Source: an uncultured Lachnospiraceae bacterium (lineage in GTDB: Bacteria > Bacillota > Clostridia > Lachnospirales > Lachnospiraceae). From it: a stretch of DNA of 64,000 nucleotides. Location of the stretch: the NCBI GenBank assembly GCA_947576945.1, contig CANPTH010000006.1:39444-103443 (forward strand). The letters run 5' to 3'. A program made the position numbers and the translations under genes. Shown here piece after piece: positions 45,562 through 52,802 of this stretch (position 1 is the stretch's first letter; every line of letters starts with the position of its first letter). The notes under the pieces are model-generated. The model was not told the DNA's origin and made no database searches. It saw only the letters and a program-made list of their open reading frames with translations.

Positions 45562-46872
45562 ATGTGGGCTTATGAAAGTGTTTTTTATCAGATTTATCCG
45601 CTGGGATTCTGCGGCGCGCCGTTTGAGAACGACGGCAGATTGGAGCATCGTATCGTGAAGGTGAACGACTGGATCCCTCACATGAAGGAACTTGGAATCA
45701 ATGCGGTATATTTTTCACCGGTGTTCGAGTCGGACACCCACGGATATAATACGAGGGATTACCACACCATCGACTGCAGGCTGGGTACCAATGATGATTT
45801 CAAAGAAGTATGTGACAACCTGCACAAGAACGGCATCAAGGTGGTGCTGGATGGTGTATTCAATCATGTCGGCAGGGGGTTCTGGGCATTTCAGGATGTG
45901 CTGAAGAACCGGGAGAATTCTCCTTACCTGAGCTGGTTTAATGTCAATCTGGGCGGTAATTCCAACTACAACGACGGCCTCTGGTATGAGGGCTGGGAAG
46001 GAAATTACGATCTGGTGAAGATCAACCTGCGCCATGAAGATGTGATTAATCATATTCTGGACAGTGTAAAAGGCTGGGTGGAGGAGTTCGACATCGACGG
46101 CCTGCGTCTGGATGTGGCCTATTGTCTGGATCATGATTTTGTAAGGCGGCTGCGGACATTTACGGAAGGGTTGAAACCGGAGTTCTATCTGCTGGGCGAG
46201 ATGCTGCACGGAGACTATAACCAGATGGTCAATGACCAGATGCTGCATTCGGCGACCAACTATGAATGTTATAAGGGGCTGTTCTCCAGCTTTAACAGCA
46301 TGAATATGTTCGAGATCAATCATTCGCTGCTGCGTCAGTTTGGTCCGGAGAACTGGACTTTGTATAAAGGGAAACACATGCTGTCCTTTGTGGATAACCA
46401 TGATGTGACGAGGATCGCCAGCAACCTGACCAATGAAAAGCACCTGCCGCTGATCTACGCGCTGTGCTTCGGCATGCCGGGAATCCCCTGCGTTTATTAC
46501 GGCAGCGAGTGGGGAGCCAAAGCCCACAAGAATGAGGGTGATCCGGCGCTGCGGGCCTGCTTCGAGGAGCCGGAGTGGAATGAGCTGTGTGACTGGATCG
46601 CGCGCTTAAGCGAGGCGAAGAAGGAGTCCGAGGCGCTCAATTACGGTGATTTCCGCTCCGTTGTTCTGACCAATAAGCAGTGCATCTTCGAGCGCAGGGC
46701 GGCAGGCGAGAGAGTGCTGGTAGCCATCAATGCGGACAGTGAGCCGTACACGGCGCACTTCGATGCGGGCTGCGGCATGGCAGTGGATCTGATCAGCGGA
46801 AAGAACCATGATTTCGGCGGCGGCAGTGAACTTCCGGCGTACAGCGCTTCTTTCTGGAAGATGGAGAAGTAA
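45562..46872 (+). CDS. Alpha-amylase family glycoside hydrolase (GH13)
   Basis: 436 residues, with a (beta/alpha)8 GH13 barrel. The catalytic triad is visible: nucleophile D184 in GLRLDVAY, acid/base E213 in LLGEMLHG and D278 in FVDNHDV. Region I is DGVFNHVGRGF. No signal peptide is seen, so it is probably intracellular, and the N-terminal domain of classical neopullulanase/cyclomaltodextrinase is missing; the length fits a compact cytoplasmic maltodextrinase-like enzyme. Expected substrates are maltodextrins or cyclodextrins. An AAGGAAAAGG-type site precedes the ATG at 45562. The gene stands alone with its own promoter. Confidence 0.92.
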   Translation: MWAYESVFYQIYPLGFCGAPFENDGRLEHRIVKVNDWIPHMKELGINAVYFSPVFESDTHGYNTRDYHTIDCRLGTNDDFKEVCDNLHKNGIKVVLDGVFNHVGRGFWAFQDVLKNRENSPYLSWFNVNLGGNSNYNDGLWYEGWEGNYDLVKINLRHEDVINHILDSVKGWVEEFDIDGLRLDVAYCLDHDFVRRLRTFTEGLKPEFYLLGEMLHGDYNQMVNDQMLHSATNYECYKGLFSSFNSMNMFEINHSLLRQFGPENWTLYKGKHMLSFVDNHDVTRIASNLTNEKHLPLIYALCFGMPGIPCVYYGSEWGAKAHKNEGDPALRACFEEPEWNELCDWIARLSEAKKESEALNYGDFRSVVLTNKQCIFERRAAGERVLVAINADSEPYTAHFDAGCGMAVDLISGKNHDFGGGSELPAYSASFWKMEK

Positions 46873-46961
46873 CAGTCTCGGCATTCCTCCTGTGGAAAAT
46901 CGTAACAGAGAAGCCGAAGGCCGAACTGTTACGGAAAATCAGAGAAATTCACAAAAAACTA

Positions 46962-46990
46962 TTGACAAAATTGTAGAATTTAACTATTAT
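46962..46990 (+). promoter_or_regulatory. Strong promoter upstream of the liv operon
   Basis: TTGACA, 17-base spacer, TATTAT. A terminator-type hairpin lies only 20 bases downstream (47010-47045), before livK. Confidence 0.75.
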
Positions 46991-47009
46991 TTTTCTAAGT
47001 TTCAGGGGT

Positions 47010-47045
47010 GGGACTTCTTATTATTATAGAGAAGTCCCTTTTTTT
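47010..47045 (+). terminator. Intrinsic terminator in the liv leader (possible attenuator)
   Basis: GGGACTTCT (47010-47018) pairs with AGAAGTCCC (47030-47038); the loop is 11 bases and seven T follow. It could end the upstream GH13 transcript or attenuate the liv promoter. The 170 bases to livK show no recognised riboswitch or leader peptide. Confidence 0.85.
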
Positions 47046-47217
47046 CACAGGGTGGCGTCTGGACGAGCGGCCATGGGAAAGTCTTTGGAACGAATCCGGG
47101 AGCGGATTTGCCGGTTGTACGGTTGTATCTGTCGGTTGAAAGACTGGCCGGGGATACAGGCGGAGGGTGAAAGAAGCGGGCCGGAAAATGAGGAGAAAGA
47201 AACAGGAGGAGAAGATT

Positions 47218-48510
47218 ATGAAGAAAAGAATGTTGAGTCTTGTACTGGCAGGCGTTATGACAGCTGCATTGTTGACAGGCTGCGGCGGTTCTGCAGGCGC
47301 AGATGCCGGAAGCACGGACGGCGCGGCACAGGAGTCTGCGGATGCAGCAGGAGAGACGGCGGATGAGACCGGCGCGGCTGACGAGACAGCAGGTGAGGAT
47401 GCGGCTGCGGAAGATGGCGCAGCTGATGCGGCAGGCGACAGCGCAGGCGGCACATTTAAGATCGGTGGAATCGGACCGCTGACCGGCAGTAATGCAGTGT
47501 ATGGTATCGCGGCTATGAACGGTTCCCAGATCGCGGTGGATGAGATCAACGCGGCGGGCGGCATCAACGGTATGACAGTTGAGTTGAATTTCCAGGATGA
47601 TGAGACGGATTCCGAGAAGTCTGTCAACGCTTACAATGCTTTGAAAGACTGGGGCGTACAGGTCATCGATGGTTGTGTGACAAGCGCATGTTCCATCGCG
47701 GTATCTGCCAAGACGGCGGAAGATAACATTTTCCAGCTGACCCCTTCGGGTTCTGCAGTTGATTGTGTAGCGAATCCGAATTCGTTCCGCGTATGTTTTT
47801 CCGATCCTAACCAGGGTGCGGCATCTGCACAGTATATCGGCGAGCACGGTCTGGCGACCAAGGTAGCCGTGATCTATGACAGCTCTGACGTATATTCTTC
47901 CGGTATCTATGAGAAATTTGCAGCGGAAGCAGAAAGCCAGTCTTTTGAGATCGTGGCGGCAGGCGCGTTTACGGCGGATAACAAGACTGATTTTTCCGTA
48001 CAGTTGCAGCAGGCCAAGGATGCAGGGGCTGATATGATATTCCTGCCGATCTACTACAATGAGGCGGCTCTGATCTTAAAGCAGGCGGCCGACATGAGCT
48101 TTGATGTGAAGTTCTTTGGCTGTGACGGTCTGGACGGTATTCTGGGTGTGAAGAACTTTGACGCTTCCCTGACAGAGGGCGTTATGCTGTTAACTCCTTT
48201 CGCAGCGGATGCCACAGACGACCTTACAGTGAAGTTTGTCACTACTTATCAGGAGAAATTCAATGAGACACCGAACCAGTTCGCAGCAGACGGTTATGAT
48301 GCGATCTATACCATCAAGGCAGCTGCAGAGCAGGCAGGTATCACGGCGGATATGTCCAACGAAGAAATCTGCACGGCTATGCAGACCGCTATGACACAGA
48401 TCACGGTAGACGGCCTGACAGGCGAGGGTATCACATGGGATGCTTCCGGTGAGCCCACCAAGGAGCCGAAGGCAGTTGTGATTAAGGATGGTGTGTATAC
48501 CGCCATGTAG
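47218..48510 (+). CDS. livK: Branched-chain amino acid ABC transporter substrate-binding lipoprotein
   Basis: 430 residues. The lipoprotein signal ends in ALLTGC with Cys22, followed by a Gly/Ala/Asp/Glu-rich tether (about 23-80) that is longer and more acidic than usual. The mature part is a type I periplasmic-binding fold (Peripla_BP_6): FKIGGIGPLTGSNAVYGIAAMNG, AVDEINAAGGINGM, DDETDSEKSVNAY and NQGAASAQYIGEHGLATKVAVIYD. It delivers leucine, isoleucine, valine or a related amino acid to LivHMGF. GGAGGAG is well placed before the ATG at 47218. The other liv genes follow after a structured 470-base gap. Confidence 0.93.
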   Translation: MKKRMLSLVLAGVMTAALLTGCGGSAGADAGSTDGAAQESADAAGETADETGAADETAGEDAAAEDGAADAAGDSAGGTFKIGGIGPLTGSNAVYGIAAMNGSQIAVDEINAAGGINGMTVELNFQDDETDSEKSVNAYNALKDWGVQVIDGCVTSACSIAVSAKTAEDNIFQLTPSGSAVDCVANPNSFRVCFSDPNQGAASAQYIGEHGLATKVAVIYDSSDVYSSGIYEKFAAEAESQSFEIVAAGAFTADNKTDFSVQLQQAKDAGADMIFLPIYYNEAALILKQAADMSFDVKFFGCDGLDGILGVKNFDASLTEGVMLLTPFAADATDDLTVKFVTTYQEKFNETPNQFAADGYDAIYTIKAAAEQAGITADMSNEEICTAMQTAMTQITVDGLTGEGITWDASGEPTKEPKAVVIKDGVYTAM

Positions 48511-48520
48511 AGTACATGGA

Positions 48521-48830
48521 GTTGTGCTAAGGCTGCAGAGAACGCAGCCTGAGAACAATCAGACCATGTTCATTGCAGAAAGGCACGTGGTGGTTTGCCA
48601 GGGGTCGTGCATTCTCTCCAGTGGGGAAAAGTACGATATGGATTTGTTGAGGCTGCAGAGAACGCAGCCTGAGAACAACTAAGTCATGTCTGGGAGAATG
48701 CCAAAAACGTGCATTCTCCCCAGTGAAGAAAGGCACGTGGTGGATTGCCATGGGTCGTGCATTCTCCCCAGTGGGGAAGGGTACGATATGGATTTGTTGG
48801 GGCTGCAAAGTACGCAGCCGAATATGAGAA
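48521..48830. repeat. Hairpin-containing intergenic repeats between livK and livH
   Basis: Two 92-base copies (48578-48669 and 48728-48819), about 90 % alike, carry the pattern GAAAGGCACGTGGTGG ... GGCTGC-7 nt-GCAGCC. A third partial copy is the GGCTGCAGAGAACGCAGCC hairpin at 48531-48549. A further perfect hairpin (GGGAGAATGC/GCATTCTCCC) lies at 48692-48720. No credible gene is present. Confidence 0.85.
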
Positions 48831-48850
48831 TATAGACATTTTACAGGACT

Positions 48851-48882
48851 GCACTAAGATGGCCGGCGGGGTATCTTAGTGC
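48851..48882 (+). repeat. Perfect 10-bp hairpin ahead of livH
   Basis: GCACTAAGAT (48851-48860) pairs with ATCTTAGTGC (48873-48882) around a 12-base GC-rich loop. There is no T-tract, so partial termination or a stability barrier is more likely than full termination. Confidence 0.7.
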
Positions 48883-48980
48883 ATTTCCATAACTTAACCG
48901 GTCAGGGTAGCGGGGAGTATGATTTGATTGACAGGTTTTAAATTGTGTGAGTGTGTGATGAGGAAAACTGAGGTGTGAGT

Positions 48981-49862
48981 ATGAGTTTTGTGGCCCATTT
49001 GATCAACGGAATAAGTTTAGGAAGTGTATATGCGCTGATTGCGCTTGGATATACGATGGTGTACGGGATTGCCAAGATGTTGAATTTTGCCCACGGTGAC
49101 GTCATTATGATCGGCGGGTATGTGGTGTTTGTGACGGCAAGCGGAATGGGGATCAATCCGCTGGCGGCGATCATCATTTCGATGGCGGCGTGTACCGTGC
49201 TGGGAGTGACCATAGAGCGGGTGGCCTACAGACCTCTGCGGGGCGCTTCTCCGCTGGCCGTGCTGATCACGGCGATCGGCGTGAGTTATCTGCTGCAGAA
49301 TGTGGCGCTTTTGGTGTTCGGTTCTGATACGAAGGCTTTCAGCAATGTGGTGACTTTGCCGAATCTGGAATTGTTTGACGGTCAGCTGATCATTAAGAGC
49401 GTGACGATCGTGACGGTCATCGTCAGCATTATCATTATGGCCGGCCTTAGCTTTTTCGTAAAAAGGACGAAGATCGGGCGTGCCATGACGGCGGTCTCGG
49501 AGGATCAGGGAGCCGCGCAGCTGATGGGCATCAATGTGAACGGCACCATTGCGGTGACATTCGCCATCGGTTCGATGCTGGCTTCGGTGGCCGGCGTGCT
49601 TCTGTGTTCCGCGTATCCGTCCTTAACTCCTTATACCGGTTCCATGCCGGGTATCAAGGCGTTCGTGGCGGCGGTGTTTGGCGGAATCGGTTCGATTCCC
49701 GGCGCTTTTATCGGTGGAATTCTGCTGGGCGTTATCGAGAATCTGAGCAAAGCTTATATTTCTTCCCAGCTTTCGGATGCGATCGTGTTCAGTATTCTGA
49801 TCATTGTGCTGCTGGTGAAGCCGACGGGACTTCTGGGCAGGAAGATTCTGGAGAAGGTTTAG
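48981..49862 (+). CDS. livH: Branched-chain amino acid ABC transporter permease
   Basis: 293 residues with about eight membrane helices. NGISLGSVYALIALGYTMVYG and ERVAYRPLRGASPLAVLITAIGVS match LivH, and EDQGAAQLMGINVNGTIAVTFAIGSMLASVAGVL carries the conserved EAA-like loop. GAGG lies seven bases before the ATG at 48981; the GTG at 48975 is also in frame. It forms the channel with LivM. Confidence 0.93.
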   Translation: MSFVAHLINGISLGSVYALIALGYTMVYGIAKMLNFAHGDVIMIGGYVVFVTASGMGINPLAAIIISMAACTVLGVTIERVAYRPLRGASPLAVLITAIGVSYLLQNVALLVFGSDTKAFSNVVTLPNLELFDGQLIIKSVTIVTVIVSIIIMAGLSFFVKRTKIGRAMTAVSEDQGAAQLMGINVNGTIAVTFAIGSMLASVAGVLLCSAYPSLTPYTGSMPGIKAFVAAVFGGIGSIPGAFIGGILLGVIENLSKAYISSQLSDAIVFSILIIVLLVKPTGLLGRKILEKV

Positions 49863-49977
49863 ACTGCTTCCGGTGCAAGCGCGCTGTGATGGTAAGCGTC
49901 GGCAGTTATGCGGAAACCGGAAGAATGGATGAGAACGGCAGAGGATGTCTGAGGCGGGGCAAAGGAAGGGCATGGAG

Positions 49978-51060
49978 ATGGAAATGAAGGTAAACAAATC
50001 TAAAGTAAGTAAGACGACGAAGAATGATCTGATCACCTACGGGATGGTGATCCTCACATATATTGTGGTACAGCTTCTGGTATCGACGGGGCATGTATCC
50101 AGTCTGATCCAGGGACTGTTGGTTCCTTTTTGTACTTATGTGATCGTGGCGGTGGCGTTGAATCTCACGGTAGGCATTCTGGGAGAGCTGAGCCTGGGGC
50201 ACGCGGGATTTATGTGTGTGGGCGCTTTTGCCAGTGCGGTTTTTTCGCTGGCTTTCAAGGAAGCGCTGCCGGGCGGGTTCCGGTTTTTCCTGGCGCTGCT
50301 GATCGGGGCGGCATCCGCAGCGCTGGTGGGATTTCTGGTGGGGATACCGGTACTGCGGCTGCGGGGTGACTATCTGGCCATCGTGACGCTGGCTTTTGGC
50401 GAGATCATCAAGAATATTATCAATGCATTATATCTGGGTGTGGACAGCAACGGCGTTCACTTTTCCATGAAAGACGCCCTGTCTTTGCATATGGAAGAGG
50501 ACGGGCTGATGCTGATCAAGGGGGCGCAGGGCGTTACGGGCACACCGAATGACTCTGATTTTACGGTGGGTGTGATCCTGATTCTGGTCACGCTGTTTAT
50601 CGTATTGAATTTCATTCATTCCAGAACGGGGCGTGCGGTCATGTCCATCCGTGACAACAGGATCGCCGCCGAGTCGGTGGGCATCAATGTGACGAAATAC
50701 AAGCTGATCGCCTTTACCGTCTCCGCGTCGCTGGCGGGTGTGGCAGGTGTGCTGTATGCGCATAATCTGTCTACGCTGAACGCGCTGCCCAAGAATTTTG
50801 GCTATAATATGTCGATCATGATCCTGGTGTTCGTGGTACTGGGCGGTATCGGCAATATCCGCGGCTCCATTGTGGCGGCGGTGCTTTTGACGCTGCTGCC
50901 GGAAGTGCTGCGCGGCCTGAGCGATTACCGTATGTTGATCTACTCGATCGTTCTGATCGTGATGATGATCTTTAACTGGAGCCCGAATGCGGTATTTTTC
51001 AGAAAAAGGCTGCAACAGAAACTGTTACCTGGCAGGAAAGCGGAAAAGGAGGCGGTATAG
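49978..51060 (+). CDS. livM: Branched-chain amino acid ABC transporter permease
   Basis: 360 residues, second permease. NLTVGILGELSLGHAGFMCVGAFA and IRDNRIAAESVGINVTKYKLIAFTVSASLAGVAGVLYA are LivM-family blocks. Three start codons compete (49945, 49972, 49978); 49978 is best spaced, seven bases from GGAAGGG. The following livG gene starts two bases after the stop, so coupling is tight. Confidence 0.92.
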   Translation: MEMKVNKSKVSKTTKNDLITYGMVILTYIVVQLLVSTGHVSSLIQGLLVPFCTYVIVAVALNLTVGILGELSLGHAGFMCVGAFASAVFSLAFKEALPGGFRFFLALLIGAASAALVGFLVGIPVLRLRGDYLAIVTLAFGEIIKNIINALYLGVDSNGVHFSMKDALSLHMEEDGLMLIKGAQGVTGTPNDSDFTVGVILILVTLFIVLNFIHSRTGRAVMSIRDNRIAAESVGINVTKYKLIAFTVSASLAGVAGVLYAHNLSTLNALPKNFGYNMSIMILVFVVLGGIGNIRGSIVAAVLLTLLPEVLRGLSDYRMLIYSIVLIVMMIFNWSPNAVFFRKRLQQKLLPGRKAEKEAV

Positions 51061-51062
51061 AG

Positions 51063-51821
51063 ATGGCATTGTTAGAGACAAAGAATCTGGGAATCTCCTT
51101 TGGCGGCCTTCGGGCGGTGAACGCATTTGATATTTCTGTGGAAAAGGGGCAGCTGTATGGCCTGATCGGGCCAAACGGCGCCGGGAAGACGACGATCTTT
51201 AATCTGCTTACGGGTGTGTACCAGCCGGACGAGGGTGCGATCCTGCTGGACGGCGTGAATCTGACGGGCAAAAAGACGATCGAAATCTGTAAGGCGGGCA
51301 TTGCGAGAACCTTTCAGAATATACGTCTGTTTCATGATATGCCGGTGCTTGACAATGTGAAGGTGGGTCTGCACAACCATTATCCCTATTCTACTTTCGA
51401 GGGTATCTTAAGACTGCCCCGCTATCATAAGGTGGAAAAAGAGATGAACGCGAAGGCGATGGAGCTTCTTGAGGTGTTCGGCCTGGAAAAGTATGCGGAC
51501 TATAAGGCGGAAAATCTGCCTTACGGACAGCAGAGGAAGCTGGAGATCGCCAGAGCCATGGCCACAAACCCCAAACTTCTGCTGCTGGACGAGCCGGCAG
51601 CAGGCATGAACCCCAATGAGACGGGGGAACTGATGGAGACGATCCGCTTCGTGAGAGACCGTTTTGAGATGACGATCCTGTTGATCGAGCATGATATGAA
51701 GCTGGTGGCCGGCATATGTGAGAAGCTGACGGTGTTGAATTTCGGAGAAGTGCTGGCACAGGGGGAGACCCAGGAAGTGCTGAACGATCCACATGTTATT
51801 ACGGCATATTTGGGAGAATAA
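51063..51821 (+). CDS. livG: Branched-chain amino acid ABC transporter ATP-binding protein
   Basis: 252 residues. Walker A GPNGAGKTT, signature LPYGQQRKLEIARA, Walker B LLLLDEPAAGMNP and the H-loop IEHDM fit LivG, with the longer loop after Walker A typical of that family. AAAGGAGG precedes the ATG. LivG pairs with LivF to drive the importer. Confidence 0.94.
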   Translation: MALLETKNLGISFGGLRAVNAFDISVEKGQLYGLIGPNGAGKTTIFNLLTGVYQPDEGAILLDGVNLTGKKTIEICKAGIARTFQNIRLFHDMPVLDNVKVGLHNHYPYSTFEGILRLPRYHKVEKEMNAKAMELLEVFGLEKYADYKAENLPYGQQRKLEIARAMATNPKLLLLDEPAAGMNPNETGELMETIRFVRDRFEMTILLIEHDMKLVAGICEKLTVLNFGEVLAQGETQEVLNDPHVITAYLGE

Positions 51822-51885
51822 GACGATCGGATAATCAGGCGGTAAGAAGAGAGAAGCAAAGAGCGCATAGCAGGAGGAATTTGGT

Positions 51886-52596
51886 ATGGCGATGTTGGAA
51901 GTGAGAGATCTCCATGTTCATTATGGTGTGATAGAAGCGATCAAAGGAATCAGTTTTGAGGTGGAGCAGGGAGAGGTCATCGCTTTGATCGGCGCCAACG
52001 GTGCGGGAAAGACGACGACGCTGCACACGGTCACGGGGCTGATCAGGCCCACCAGCGGCAGCATTATTTTCGAGGGAAAAGATATCACGAAGACGCCGGG
52101 ATATAAGATCGTGCCCATGGGAATGGCGCATGTGCCGGAGGGGCGGCGTGTGTTTGCACAGTTATCGGTTTATGATAATCTGATGATGGGCGCTTACACG
52201 CGGAAGGACAAGAACGAGATCAGGGAAAATCTGCATATGGTGTATGAGCGTTTTCCGCGTCTGGAAGAGCGTAAGACGCAGATGGCCGGAACCTTGAGCG
52301 GCGGTGAGCAGCAGATGCTGGCCATGGGGCGCGCCCTGATGAGCCAGCCAGCTATCATTCTCATGGATGAGCCTTCCATGGGCCTGTCGCCGATCTTTGT
52401 CAACGAGATCTTCGATATCATTAAGAAGGTCAGCCAGTCGGGGACTACGGTGCTTCTGGTGGAGCAGAATGCGAAGAAGGCGCTGGCGATCGCGGACAGG
52501 GCCTATGTGCTGGAGACCGGGAAGATCTCTCTGGAAGGAAACGCAGAGGAATTGATGCACAACGATGCAGTCAGGAAGGCGTATCTGGGCGAGTAG
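51886..52596 (+). CDS. livF: Branched-chain amino acid ABC transporter ATP-binding protein
   Basis: 236 residues. Walker A GANGAGKTT, signature LSGGEQQMLAMGRA and Walker B IILMDEPSMGLSP are diagnostic of LivF. AGGAGG precedes the ATG. It is the last gene of the liv operon; no clear terminator follows before the GH3 gene. Confidence 0.94.
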   Translation: MAMLEVRDLHVHYGVIEAIKGISFEVEQGEVIALIGANGAGKTTTLHTVTGLIRPTSGSIIFEGKDITKTPGYKIVPMGMAHVPEGRRVFAQLSVYDNLMMGAYTRKDKNEIRENLHMVYERFPRLEERKTQMAGTLSGGEQQMLAMGRALMSQPAIILMDEPSMGLSPIFVNEIFDIIKKVSQSGTTVLLVEQNAKKALAIADRAYVLETGKISLEGNAEELMHNDAVRKAYLGE

Positions 52597-52731
52597 GCAG
52601 TTGATTCATGCTGGGAAGATCAGCTGCAATCCGTGTGGGATAGAGCCGATAAAGGATAGAGACACTGCAATATGCAAATCCAAAAGGCTAAAAAATGATA
52701 GCCGGAATCTGAATATTTATCCCCTCTGCGG

Positions 52732-52761
52732 TTGTGGAATCCCCTGCAAATGTTATATACT
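52732..52761 (+). promoter_or_regulatory. Putative promoter of the GH3 gene
   Basis: TTGTGG, 18-base spacer, TATACT, ending 41 bases before the start codon. Confidence 0.5.
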
Positions 52762-52802
52762 ATATTTTAAGAAGTAATCCTGCAACAGGAAAGGAGTAGG
52801 GG

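Noticed and set aside
47046..47217. A T-box or other known riboswitch before livK
   Set aside because: No T-box sequence or conserved core of a known riboswitch is visible; the region is short and follows a plain terminator hairpin.
48527..48808. A 93-codon minus-strand frame across the livK-livH repeats
   Set aside because: The frame is open only because the repeat units are; its protein repeats mirror the DNA repeats and there is no ribosome site.
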